Positions 21,608 through 30,982 of a stretch of DNA of 64,000 nt are shown here, in pieces. The translations under genes were made by a program, and so were the position numbers. Position 1 is the stretch's first letter. Each line of letters starts with the position of its first letter. Source of the stretch: an uncultured Colwellia sp. (GTDB taxonomy: Bacteria; Pseudomonadota; Gammaproteobacteria; Enterobacterales; Alteromonadaceae); assembly GCA_913058405.1 (NCBI GenBank), contig CAJXRC010000001.1, positions 1 to 64,000 of the forward strand, written 5' to 3'. Under the pieces are notes generated by a model that saw only the letters and a program-made list of their open reading frames with translations, was not told the DNA's origin and ran no database searches.

Positions 21608-22676
21608 CGATTTGACCTCTACTAGAATGGATATCTTCAATTGGATTAATATCGCTCAACGATGAGAAGGAACTCTCACCTTTGTGCGTAATCATGCGCA
21701 CTTCTGGTGTTAAGAATACTGAGAATTTTTCTACTACTTTTCGCTGAATATACTTGGCTAAACTAATAATATCTGTGCCTTGGTCACTGCCATAATTTAC
21801 TAAAACTAAGGCTTGTTGCTGATGAACACCAACGTCGCCATGGCGAAAACCTTTTAATCCAGCTTGTTCTATTAACCAACCAGCTGCCAACTTTATCTCA
21901 CCATTTTTCTGTGGATAATGAGGGATTTTGGGATATTGCTGTCGTAACTGAGCAAAATCGGCTTCATTAATGAGAGGATTTTTAAAAAAGCTGCCCGCAT
22001 TAGGTAACTCTTTTGGGTCGGGTAATTTACTACTGCGTAATGCAATGACTTGTGCCATGACTTGCTTAGCAGTGCTCTCTTTTGCAAGAATATCTAATCC
22101 CGCGTACGAAAGGTTAGCTTGCCAGGCTTTCGGAAAGTTAAAAATCACCTGAGTAATTAAACCCTTGTTATAACGTTCCTGTTTAAAAATACTATCGCGG
22201 TAGGCAAAGCGGCAGGCTTGTTTAGTGAGTGAATGCAGATTTTTACTTGCAAATTCATACCATTGTATTTCTTGACAAAAATCTGCGAATTCCACTCCGT
22301 AGGCACCAATATTTTGCACGGGTGCTGCACCAACACTACCGGGTATCAAAGCTAAGTTCTCTAAGCCATAAATACCTTGCTCTAGACAAAAACACACGAG
22401 ATCATGCCAATTTTCTGCGGCGCCAACCGTAACAACAAAATGGTCGTCTTGTTCTAGAATATTGATACCATTGAATTTTGGCTGAATAATAATGGGTGCT
22501 TGAGATTCAACAAACAAGGTATTACTGCCGTCACCCAGAATATAGAAAGTTTCAGCAGATAAATCAGGTAATTGCTGTAATTCTGCCAAAGAGCTTGGGA
22601 AATAGATGCGTGAGCAACTCGCCTTAAGATTAAAGCTGTTATTACTTTTTAGGGAGTAATTTTGGTTTGAATGCAT
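21600..22676 (-). CDS. murB: UDP-N-acetylmuramate dehydrogenase
   Basis: [44 protein letters not shown]; start at [10 protein letters not shown]. Confidence 0.93.
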   Translation of the reverse strand: MHSNQNYSLKSNNSFNLKASCSRIYFPSSLAELQQLPDLSAETFYILGDGSNTLFVESQAPIIIQPKFNGINILEQDDHFVVTVGAAENWHDLVCFCLEQGIYGLENLALIPGSVGAAPVQNIGAYGVEFADFCQEIQWYEFASKNLHSLTKQACRFAYRDSIFKQERYNKGLITQVIFNFPKAWQANLSYAGLDILAKESTAKQVMAQVIALRSSKLPDPKELPNAGSFFKNPLINEADFAQLRQQYPKIPHYPQKNGEIKLAAGWLIEQAGLKGFRHGDVGVHQQQALVLVNYGSDQGTDIISLAKYIQRKVVEKFSVFLTPEVRMITHKGESSFSSLSDINPIEDIHSSRGQIDD

Positions 22677-22864
22677 AGCCATGAAAACGAATAATGAAAG
22701 AACCATTATTGTACTGAAAAAACAACTTAACTCCAATTATTCACAACGATTAACCAAGATAAGGCAACAAAGAATTTCTTGCTACCTTATTTACATGGGT
22801 GACTCATTTTATTTATTACTAGTACTTTACTAGCACTTAATGAGTTATTTACGCTTCACAAAGA

Positions 22865-23521
22865 CTAAATGCGCACTAAAACATCGTTAAGGGCTAAACG
22901 GGATTTTGGTAACTTGGCGTTAAAATCATCTTCTGGGTGATGATAACCAATCGCTAAGGCGACATCACATTGATAGCCATCAAGCTCTTTATTAAACTCT
23001 TTGTTTACCAGGTCAATATCAATGCCTTCCATTGGGGTAGAGTCAATCTTGAGTCGCGCAAGTATATGTAATGTATTACCTAGCGCTAAGTAGGTTTGTG
23101 CTTTGGTCCACATACTGGTATCACCTGTGTCGCTGGTATTAAGTTCAGCGAAAAGGAAGCCACCAAAGGCTGATTCGCGCTTTTCTGGCGCTGTTCGCTT
23201 ATCGACAATACCTTTATCTACTACTTTGGCATAATCATCACGATTATATTTAGGGTTGTAAGCAAATAAAATAACCTGCGAGCTATCAAATATATGCGGT
23301 TGATTATAATGGTGCATATTGGCGAATGTACTACTCATACGTGTTTTCGCAACATCGCTTTCTAGCACAACAAATTTCCATGGCTGTGAGTTAATCGACG
23401 AAGCAGAAAGGCGCATGGCTTCATATAGGACATCTAAATCTGCCTGAGGAATTTTTCTGGTCGCGTCATACTTTTTTACTGTATGTCGGCTAGCAAGGTC
23501 TTCAATAATAGGATGAGTCAT
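22865..23521 (-). CDS. NfsB-like NAD(P)H nitroreductase
   Basis: LSASSINSQPWKFVVL, MEGIDIDLVNKEF, CDVALAIGYHHPEDD. Confidence 0.9.
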   Translation of the reverse strand: MTHPIIEDLASRHTVKKYDATRKIPQADLDVLYEAMRLSASSINSQPWKFVVLESDVAKTRMSSTFANMHHYNQPHIFDSSQVILFAYNPKYNRDDYAKVVDKGIVDKRTAPEKRESAFGGFLFAELNTSDTGDTSMWTKAQTYLALGNTLHILARLKIDSTPMEGIDIDLVNKEFNKELDGYQCDVALAIGYHHPEDDFNAKLPKSRLALNDVLVRI

Positions 23522-23624
23522 AGTGATTCCATTAAGAAAAGTAATATCAACATAAGGTAGTAGCTAAAACACTGATATTCAATGCCGCTAAGGTAAGTTT
23601 TTACGTTAGCAGCATATTTACGGA

Positions 23625-24608
23625 CTATTTATTTACGTCAACGACTACACGACCTGTTACGTCGCCCTTAAGTAATTTATCAGCTACATCAATTGAGGCT
23701 TCTAAACTAATCACTTCTGCTATCGATTCCATCTCCGTTGCGGGTAAAATTTCAGCTAATTTTTTCCATGCTGCTACTCTATCCGCTCTAGGGCGCATAA
23801 CACTATCAACACCTAATAAGGAAACACCTCTCAAAATAAATGGCGCAACAGTGGCTGGTAGATCCATACCTTGCGCTAAACCACAAGCAGCCACCGCACC
23901 GCCATATTGGATGCTTGCACAAACGTTAGCCAGTGTATGACTGCCTATAGAATCAATTGCGCCAGCCCATTTCTCTTTCATTAACGGTTTACCCGGTGCA
24001 GATAATTCTTCTCTGTCAATAATTTCAGTCGCGCCTAAATCATATAAGTAATCGTGTTGTTTACTGCTACCTGTTGAGGCGACAACTGAGTAGCCCATTA
24101 AGGAAAGTAATTTCACTGCAAAGCTACCAACACCACCAGTAGCACCCGTCACAAGGATTTTACCACTTTGCGGGTTAATGCCGCTTTTTTCTAATGCTTG
24201 AATACATAACATAGCAGTATAACCTGCAGTACCAATTGCCATTGCCTGTAAAGGTGAAATGGCTTCTGGTAAAGGAATTAGCCAATCACTGTTTACTTTG
24301 GCTTTTTGTGATAAACCACCCATATGCTTTTCACCAACACCGAAGCCATTAAGTAAGACTTTATCGCCAGCCTTGAACTCATCACTTTCACTGTGCTCAA
24401 CAATACCGCTGAAATCTACTCCTGGTATCATAGGAAAGCTTCTTACTACGGGAGCTTTCCCAGTAATCGCTAACGCATCTTTATAATTAAGCGTGCTATA
24501 AAGGACTTTTACTGAGACATTGCCTTGGGATAAGCTTTCTTCAGCTAATTCAGTGATCGATGTTTTATAGCCATTTTCATCTTTATTTACCAGTAAACAT
24601 TTAAACAT
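23625..24608 (-). CDS. acuI: acrylyl-CoA reductase AcuI / YhdH family oxidoreductase
   Basis: STLNYKDALAITGKAPVVRSFPMIPGVDFSG, VTGATGGVGSFAVKLL; MDR fold; TetR neighbour. Confidence 0.85.
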   Translation of the reverse strand: MFKCLLVNKDENGYKTSITELAEESLSQGNVSVKVLYSTLNYKDALAITGKAPVVRSFPMIPGVDFSGIVEHSESDEFKAGDKVLLNGFGVGEKHMGGLSQKAKVNSDWLIPLPEAISPLQAMAIGTAGYTAMLCIQALEKSGINPQSGKILVTGATGGVGSFAVKLLSLMGYSVVASTGSSKQHDYLYDLGATEIIDREELSAPGKPLMKEKWAGAIDSIGSHTLANVCASIQYGGAVAACGLAQGMDLPATVAPFILRGVSLLGVDSVMRPRADRVAAWKKLAEILPATEMESIAEVISLEASIDVADKLLKGDVTGRVVVDVNK

Positions 24609-24622
24609 ATGAACCTCCAATA

Positions 24623-24637
24623 TAGACCGATCGTCTA
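24623..24637. promoter_or_regulatory. putative TetR operator upstream of acuI
   Basis: TAGACcgatcGTCTA palindrome, identical to 25287-25301. Confidence 0.8.
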
Positions 24638-24652
24638 TTAATTAATAAAAAA

Positions 24653-25276
24653 TTATTTTTTTAACAACAGTAAGTAATGATTGATAAAAAGATCAATCGG
24701 CTGAGTTGTTTGTACTAATTTACAACGACTTACCGCACCTTCCCAGCCAATCCAAAAAAACTCTGCTAGCGAGTGACGCTCTTCTTGCTCCGCATCTGGG
24801 CAAAGCACATTGAGGTGATCAGAGATTTTATTTTGCCAGCCCTGCATCACCATAATTAATTTTTCACGATGGCTTTCAGGTAAAACCGCAATCTCTTGCT
24901 CTAGGTTGCCCACTAAACAGCCTCGATTAAAATTATATCGTTCGATGCCCGCTTTAGCATCCTCAACAAAACTCAGTAATCTTTGTTCAGGTACTAACTG
25001 ATCATTTTTTAAATGTGAATCAAGCTTGCGACTGAAGTACTTGTCATAGTAATCAATCACCGCTAAGCCAAAGACTTCTTTGTTGGCAAAATAATGGTAA
25101 AAGGATCCTTTGGGCACAGACACTTTCTTTAATATTTGGTCTAAGCCTGATGAAGCAAAGCCAAATTGCGTAAAGTGTTCAACGCCACTACTGATTAATT
25201 CAGTTTTGGTGTTAGTGGTATCTCGGCCAGACTTAGGCGGTCGACCTCTTCGTTTTTTAATAGTATCTAATTGCAT
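24653..25276 (-). CDS. TetR/AcrR family regulator, AcuR/NemR-like
   Basis: HTH FGFASSGLDQILKKVSVPKGSFYHYFANKEVFG; 'NRGCLVGNLEQE' conserved-Cys region. Confidence 0.88.
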   Translation of the reverse strand: MQLDTIKKRRGRPPKSGRDTTNTKTELISSGVEHFTQFGFASSGLDQILKKVSVPKGSFYHYFANKEVFGLAVIDYYDKYFSRKLDSHLKNDQLVPEQRLLSFVEDAKAGIERYNFNRGCLVGNLEQEIAVLPESHREKLIMVMQGWQNKISDHLNVLCPDAEQEERHSLAEFFWIGWEGAVSRCKLVQTTQPIDLFINHYLLLLKK

Positions 25277-25286
25277 AAACCAATAT

Positions 25287-25301
25287 TAGACCGATCGTCT
25301 A
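25287..25301. promoter_or_regulatory. putative TetR autoregulatory operator
   Basis: TAGACcgatcGTCTA, immediately 5' of the tetR start. Confidence 0.8.
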
Positions 25302-25495
25302 TTTAATTGCAAGTATTAAATTGTCTAAAGAATAAACACGATAATAAGTACCACAACAATTAACATGGTCAAATATACTATTTTCATGGTCAATTTAACT
25401 AAAAAGTTAAAATAGTTTCTTCTGCTCAATTTCAATGCAATCAACACAAAATAATATATTCATTATTTATCATAAACTTAAAATATTATTCATCT

Positions 25496-25513
25496 TTGGC
25501 ACAGCACTTGTAA
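25496..25513 (+). promoter_or_regulatory. possible sigma-54 (-24/-12) promoter of Psp-like operon
   Basis: TTGGCACagcactTGTAA: -24 element intact, GG-N10-GT with GT in place of GC at -12. Confidence 0.4.
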
Positions 25514-25605
25514 TAGCTATTACATACCAAGCGATGTTTAACATCCAAATAGAAAAATAGCACTACAACGTAACCAACAAATACAAAGAGAAGAAGGAAT
25601 TTATT

Positions 25606-25944
25606 ATGAGCACATTTAACATGACTAAAAATACTAGCAGCAAAATTAAAGACATAAGCCTTGCATTAATACTTATCGGATCTTTAATGGGCGCCACGCT
25701 AAGCACTAGCGTTAATGCAGCACCTTTACCTGATGTTGAAAAAGCCGTAAGCGACTTTATAGTTGCCCAAGGAGAAAAAATGATTACTGAATTAAATACG
25801 CAATTACAGCAATCAATTAATAAGGAGATTGAAGAACTTACTGTTAATTTTTCATTCGATAATGCTTCAACTTGGTTAACAACAGAAGAACCAGTAGAGC
25901 AAACGACAGCAGCCGTTCAAGATGATAACAAAGTAAGTAACTAG
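25606..25944 (+). CDS. small secreted/periplasmic hypothetical protein (112 aa), first gene of Psp-like cluster
   Basis: RBS aagaaggaa, signal peptide ending VNAAPLPDVEK, amphipathic helical body. Confidence 0.65.
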   Translation: MSTFNMTKNTSSKIKDISLALILIGSLMGATLSTSVNAAPLPDVEKAVSDFIVAQGEKMITELNTQLQQSINKEIEELTVNFSFDNASTWLTTEEPVEQTTAAVQDDNKVSN

Positions 25945-25961
25945 CATAACTTTCAACAAGC

Positions 25962-25994
25962 TTAATAACATGTAATTTAATTGCATGTTATTAA
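25962..25994. repeat. inverted repeat/hairpin between the small secreted gene and pspA
   Basis: TTAATAACATG-N11-CATGTTATTAA, 11-bp perfect stem. Confidence 0.6.
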
Positions 25995-26046
25995 ATTACC
26001 AAATTAATTAATTAAATTAAGTATCAAAAATACGCAGGAGAAAACT

Positions 26047-26709
26047 ATGGGATTATTCAGCCGCTTTACCGACATTGTTAATGCAAATTTAAACAGCATG
26101 TTAGACAAAGCAGAGCATCCAGAGAAAATGATTCGTTTGATCATTGGCGAAATGGAAGAAACATTAGTTGAAGTACGTTCAACTGCAGCCAAAAATATTG
26201 CTGAACAAAAAACCTTAGCAAGAAAAGTTAAAGCGACTCAGGAAGGCATTGCACACTGGCATGAAAAAGCTGAACTTGCCTTAAATAAAGGCCGTGAAGA
26301 TTTAGCAAAATCAGCGTTGGCACAAAAACATAAATGCCAAGCTGAGTTAACTCAGCTAGACGAAGAAAACACACAATTATCTGACTTGTTAATTGCGATA
26401 CAAGAGGATGCACAACGCTTGCAAGACAAACTTAACGAGGCCAAACGACGTCAAGATGCATTACGTCTTCGTCAAGAGTCCGCGGAAGTAAGATTGAAGG
26501 TACGGGAAAAAGCAGTTGTTCACAATATTGATGAAGCAATGGCCAAATTTGAACGTTACCAACAGAAAATTGATCATCTTGAAGCGCAAGTTGAATCTTA
26601 TGATTTAACGGAGAATAAAGATTTATCAACACAGATATCTGAACTTGAACAAGACGACAATATTGAAGCGGAATTAGCTGAAATGAAAAAGAAGGTCGTC
26701 AACGGCTAA
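26047..26709 (+). CDS. pspA: PspA/IM30 family phage-shock protein
   Basis: MGLFSRFTDIVNANLNSMLDKAEHPEKMIRLIIGEMEETL plus long coiled coil. Confidence 0.93.
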   Translation: MGLFSRFTDIVNANLNSMLDKAEHPEKMIRLIIGEMEETLVEVRSTAAKNIAEQKTLARKVKATQEGIAHWHEKAELALNKGREDLAKSALAQKHKCQAELTQLDEENTQLSDLLIAIQEDAQRLQDKLNEAKRRQDALRLRQESAEVRLKVREKAVVHNIDEAMAKFERYQQKIDHLEAQVESYDLTENKDLSTQISELEQDDNIEAELAEMKKKVVNG

Positions 26710-26815
26710 ATTCAATAGCAGCATCATAAAAGATCTAAAAGCCCTTGTTAATTTCGAGGGCAATCATTTTTAAAGTAACAACGTAAAAGTAAGATTGCAA
26801 AACTAAGGAGTTCCC

Positions 26816-27046
26816 ATGAGATATGACCGAGAATATTCAAGTATAAAAAGTGTTCGTCAGACATTATGTAAAGACGTGGCAAATAAAAAATTAACCGGTG
26901 TCTGCGCAGGTATTGCCAAACATTATGACTTTCCTCGATTAGCTGTACGTATTGCCGCTATTGCTGCTCTGATTATGTTACCCGTAGTAACAGGTGTTGC
27001 ATATGTCGTAGCAAGCATGTTGCTACCTAATAGCAAGTATTACTAA
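26816..27046 (+). CDS. pspC: PspC domain protein
   Basis: NKKLTGVCAGIAKHYDFPRLAVRIAAIAALI. Confidence 0.88.
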   Translation: MRYDREYSSIKSVRQTLCKDVANKKLTGVCAGIAKHYDFPRLAVRIAAIAALIMLPVVTGVAYVVASMLLPNSKYY

Positions 27047-27074
27047 TTTTCATTTCAATAAAAGTGAGGAACCT

Positions 27075-27431
27075 ATGAGCTTCTTTAAATCTTTAATACT
27101 GGCCATTTTTGCGACTATCTTCTTAACCTATGTTTTTGGTGTCGGCATGTTAGAGTTAATGGACTTGCATGTGATGATGGACGGTGAAGTTGTGGAGCCA
27201 CTAAAAGCCATAGGGGTTTCAGCTTTAGTTGTTGTGGTATTAGTTGTGGCTGCACTAGGAATTGTATTAAGTGTTTTTGGTGGCATGATATTTATTGGCT
27301 TGGTTATCTTTGGAAGCATTGCCATGGTGACTGTCGGTATATTTTGGCCAATTCTATTAATGGCTGTCGTTATTTGGCTTTTTACTCGAAATAACAGTAG
27401 TCGAAACAAAAGCACTAGGCAGTGCGCTTAG
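27075..27431 (+). CDS. small membrane protein downstream of pspC
   Basis: three to four hydrophobic helices, good RBS (gtgagga), same strand and spacing as psp genes. Confidence 0.7.
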   Translation: MSFFKSLILAIFATIFLTYVFGVGMLELMDLHVMMDGEVVEPLKAIGVSALVVVVLVVAALGIVLSVFGGMIFIGLVIFGSIAMVTVGIFWPILLMAVVIWLFTRNNSSRNKSTRQCA

Positions 27432-27482
27432 TGCTCAGTAAGAACAGCTATAGTTTTCAAGGTGAACTTAACGACTTTACTT

Positions 27483-28220
27483 TTACTTGAAGAATTTAGC
27501 TAAAATATTCTTACACTCTTCCGACTTAACCAAATGAGAAAATGCTTGGCTTTCTGCACTCATAATCTGGCTTAATGCCACTTTGTTTGCTTGACGAATT
27601 AGCTTTCGGCTAGTCATCACTGACTCAACAGGTAAGCTGGCAATGGCTTGGGCAACATCAGCAGTAAGCGCTAACAGTTCTTCAGGCTGACATGTCTGGT
27701 TGGTAATGCCATAACTCAATGCTTGTTCTGCATTAAACGTATTACCAAGCACCATTAATTCGAAGGCTTTATTTGGACCCACTTTTTGGGTTAATAACAA
27801 ACTAGAACCCGCTTCCGGACACAATCCTAGTTGGGTAAAGGGTAATTTAAATTTGCTATTATTGGCCGCAATAACCATATCACAATGCAATAATAACGTT
27901 GTGCCAATACCTACTGCAACGCCTGCAACGCCTGCCACGAGAGGTTTAGTAAATTCTGACAGTACGTTAATGAAATCAAGGGCAGCTAATTCATCATCAG
28001 CAGAGCATTGAATAAAATCGTGTAAATCATTACCCGCACAAAAGCACTGTTCATTCCCTTGTATGACGACGCAATGAATACTTGGGGTTTGTTCTGCATA
28101 GTCGAAATACTGACAGAGCTGCTTATACATATCGTTAGTTAATGCATTTTTTTTATCAGTACGGTTCAACGTAATGGTAAAAACACCTTGGTTTTCTGTC
28201 GTTAAAATCAAATTATTCAT
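27483..28220 (-). CDS. enoyl-CoA hydratase/isomerase family protein
   Basis: CFCAGNDLHDF, AGVAVGIGTTLLLHCDMVIAANNSKFKLPFTQLGLCPEAGSS. Confidence 0.9.
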   Translation of the reverse strand: MNNLILTTENQGVFTITLNRTDKKNALTNDMYKQLCQYFDYAEQTPSIHCVVIQGNEQCFCAGNDLHDFIQCSADDELAALDFINVLSEFTKPLVAGVAGVAVGIGTTLLLHCDMVIAANNSKFKLPFTQLGLCPEAGSSLLLTQKVGPNKAFELMVLGNTFNAEQALSYGITNQTCQPEELLALTADVAQAIASLPVESVMTSRKLIRQANKVALSQIMSAESQAFSHLVKSEECKNILAKFFK

Positions 28221-28301
28221 TTGCCACCAGTTTAGTTACATAGGTTTATCAATACGGTATAGTCAAACCTTAATACTTGTTATCAGGGATGTATAGTTAC
28301 A

Positions 28302-28745
28302 ATGAGAAATATTCACTATAGAAAAGTCGCTATTTTTTGCACTTTATTGTTCGCAATGATGAGTAATGTCTACGCGGCAAGTACAATTAGCGTTAACGAT
28401 GGATATGTTAAAGCAAGTATACCTGGCAGTGATGTTACCGCTGCTTATATGACTTTACGCAATACTAGTAATAAAGCAATTACGTTACAAAAAGTTAGCA
28501 GCACAGTCTCTGATCGCATTGAAATACATGAGCACAGTATGTCTGATGGTATGATGCGTATGCGTGAAGTAGGTGAGATTACCATCAAAGCTAATAGTGA
28601 AGTAGTGCTCCAACCATCTGGATTGCACCTTATGATTTTTTCATTAAAACAGCAAATAACTGATAAAGATGTTATCGCATTAACATTATACTTTTCTAAT
28701 GACACTGAAGTTAAAATTCAATTACCTGTTCTTAAGTATAAATAG
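28302..28745 (+). CDS. PCu(A)C-type periplasmic copper chaperone
   Basis: signal peptide; AYMTLRN; H...M...HxM copper motif (EIHEHSMSDGMMRM ... PSGLHLMIF). Confidence 0.9.
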   Translation: MRNIHYRKVAIFCTLLFAMMSNVYAASTISVNDGYVKASIPGSDVTAAYMTLRNTSNKAITLQKVSSTVSDRIEIHEHSMSDGMMRMREVGEITIKANSEVVLQPSGLHLMIFSLKQQITDKDVIALTLYFSNDTEVKIQLPVLKYK

Positions 28746-28772
28746 TACAATACTAACAACCTCATCCTTGGA

Positions 28773-29774
28773 GTGGATATGAAAACAATGTTTTCTACAA
28801 AATCAATTGTCTGGGCCTTTACTGGCGTATTTTTTCTTCTGTATGGCATTGGTGTTTATTGGAGTACTACACCTTCATCCATCAATATTCATGCTGAAGT
28901 GACACAAGCAGCTAAAGCTGAAAATGTTGCCCCTGTTGTTGGCTATACCACCACCACGGCTTTAATAAAAGTCAGTGAAGCATTATTGAATAAACCTGGT
29001 GGTTATTTATCAAATGACATTATGCCTCCTTCGCTTTTTTTAGATAATATGCCTGCTTGGGAATTCGGTGTATTAGAAATGGTACGAGATTTAGCTTTAG
29101 TGATGCGTAAAGATTTTAGCCGTTCGCAGTCACAATCACTTGTTAATAAACATTTACTGGAAGCACAGCCTCGCTTTAATATCGACAGTGAAAGTTGGGC
29201 TGTACCCAGTGCAGAATCTGAATATGGTGAAGCTATTAAGCAACTGTACGCGTATCGTACCGCATTGGTCAGCAGCAATGGCAATAACAAAGCTCAGTTT
29301 TATGCCCGTGCCGATAACCTACGTGCCTATATCGAAGAAGTACAAAAGCGTTTAGGTAGTTATTCCCATCGCTTAAGCTTGAGTGTTGGTCGTGAACAAG
29401 TGAACACTGATTTGGCAGGTGATAAACCTGCAGAACAATCAAGCCAAGGTTTCTCTCATTTACAACTGCAAACAAGTTGGTGGCAAATAGATGATGTATT
29501 TTATGAAGCCCGCGGTGCTACTTGGGCATTACTGCAATTACTTAAAGCCATTGAGATAGATTTTAATAGTGTGTTAGAAAACAAAAATGCCAAAATTAGC
29601 TTACAACAAATTATTCGTGAGCTAGAAGCTAGCCAAGAATCCGTATGGAGCCCAATGATTTTAAACGGTAGTGGCTTTGGTATTCTTGCCAACCATTCAT
29701 TGGTAATGGCTAACTATATTTCTCGCGCAAATGCAGCTTTAATCGATTTAAATGAACTTTTAACCAAAGGATAA
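28773..29774 (+). CDS. DUF2333 family protein
   Basis: single N-terminal TM; 'KPGGYLSNDIMPPSLFLDNMPAWEFGVLEMVRDLALVMRKDFSRSQSQS'. Confidence 0.8.
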   Translation: MDMKTMFSTKSIVWAFTGVFFLLYGIGVYWSTTPSSINIHAEVTQAAKAENVAPVVGYTTTTALIKVSEALLNKPGGYLSNDIMPPSLFLDNMPAWEFGVLEMVRDLALVMRKDFSRSQSQSLVNKHLLEAQPRFNIDSESWAVPSAESEYGEAIKQLYAYRTALVSSNGNNKAQFYARADNLRAYIEEVQKRLGSYSHRLSLSVGREQVNTDLAGDKPAEQSSQGFSHLQLQTSWWQIDDVFYEARGATWALLQLLKAIEIDFNSVLENKNAKISLQQIIRELEASQESVWSPMILNGSGFGILANHSLVMANYISRANAALIDLNELLTKG

Positions 29775-29778
29775 TGAC

Positions 29779-30531
29779 ATGAAAAAAACTTTACTCGCTG
29801 GCAGCTTAGCAGCACTGATGTGCGGTACAGCCCAAGCCGATACTTTATTGGGTTTATATATCGGCGGCCAAATTTGGTCAAATGATGCCAGCGGTACTTT
29901 TGGTGAAGGCACTGATGATCAGTCAGTTTTTGAATTTGATGATGAAAACCAAGGTAGCTTCTATGTTGCTTTTGAACATCCAATTCCATTAATTCCTAAT
30001 ATAAAAATAGCATCAACAACTCTTGATACGGTTGGTGGTACGCAATTAACAGATACTTTTACCTTTGAAGACATCACTTACCCTGCTGGTACAACATTAG
30101 ATACAACGCTTGATGCTAGCTATGTTGATTACACGCTTTATTACGAAGTATTCGATAATGATTTATTAACGTTCGATTTCGGTTTAACTGCTCGTGATTT
30201 AGATGCTTACATTAAAGTTTCAGCGACAGATAGTAACGGCAGTGATCTTGATATCTCTGGTATTATCCCGATGGCTTATGTTTCTACCATCATTGGTTTA
30301 CCACTTACTGGTCTAAACGTTTTCGCCGAAGCTAACTTTATTAGTTATGACGATCAAACTATTTATGATGCACAAATTGGCGTCAGCTACGCACTTTTAG
30401 ACAATGTTGCTGTCGATTTAGATGTAACGCTTGGTTACCGCACAGTGAAATTAGAATTAGATGATTTAGATGGTTTTTACAGTGATTTAACCTATGACGG
30501 TTTCTTTGCTGGTGCAGTGGTTCACTTTTAG
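29779..30531 (+). CDS. TIGR04219-like outer-membrane beta-barrel protein
   Basis: signal peptide, LLGLYIGGQIW, beta-strand pattern, C-terminal F. Confidence 0.8.
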   Translation: MKKTLLAGSLAALMCGTAQADTLLGLYIGGQIWSNDASGTFGEGTDDQSVFEFDDENQGSFYVAFEHPIPLIPNIKIASTTLDTVGGTQLTDTFTFEDITYPAGTTLDTTLDASYVDYTLYYEVFDNDLLTFDFGLTARDLDAYIKVSATDSNGSDLDISGIIPMAYVSTIIGLPLTGLNVFAEANFISYDDQTIYDAQIGVSYALLDNVAVDLDVTLGYRTVKLELDDLDGFYSDLTYDGFFAGAVVHF

Positions 30532-30570
30532 AACTCAGCCATAAAAGCAAACTCAATCAATATAAGATAA

Positions 30571-30606
30571 AAGCCGTGGATATTATAAATATCCACGGCT
30601 TTTTTA
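30571..30606 (+). terminator. intrinsic terminator
   Basis: AAGCCGTGGATATtataAATATCCACGGCTTTTTTA. Confidence 0.88.
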
Positions 30607-30657
30607 TGTCTCAATTGTTTACATCCAAACTTTTTACGTCTAAATGAACTCTAGCAT

Positions 30658-30982
30658 TATACCAAGTCCATTAAGTTATTTCCCACTCAGCTAGAATTAA
30701 AAGGTTTAAAGGCAAGGCACTGATTGAAGCGAATGGTTATTCAGGAGAATATGCCCCTGTATTCTCTAATAATCTGCATCCATGCAGCGTCCTTGTCAAA
30801 ATCAATAACACAGCATGTAAGCCTTTACTTTTTATTAGGTACTCGCCCTTGGGAGCTTGTCAGAAAAGCAATAACTGCACAAATTTGTGAGATATAGAAT
30901 GACTATACCAGCAAAAATTTTGTTTGTTATAACTCTTCTGGCATAGCTCTGAGGTGGAAATAAATTTAATGGAATTGGTATT
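30658..30982. mobile_element. MITE-like non-coding element, about 325 bp
   Basis: imperfect terminal inverted repeats of about 38 bp: TTATACCAAGTCCATTAAGTTATTTCCCACTCAGCTA vs reverse complement of right end AATACCAATTCCATTAAATTTATTTCCACCTCAGAGCTA; no ORF inside. Confidence 0.7.
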
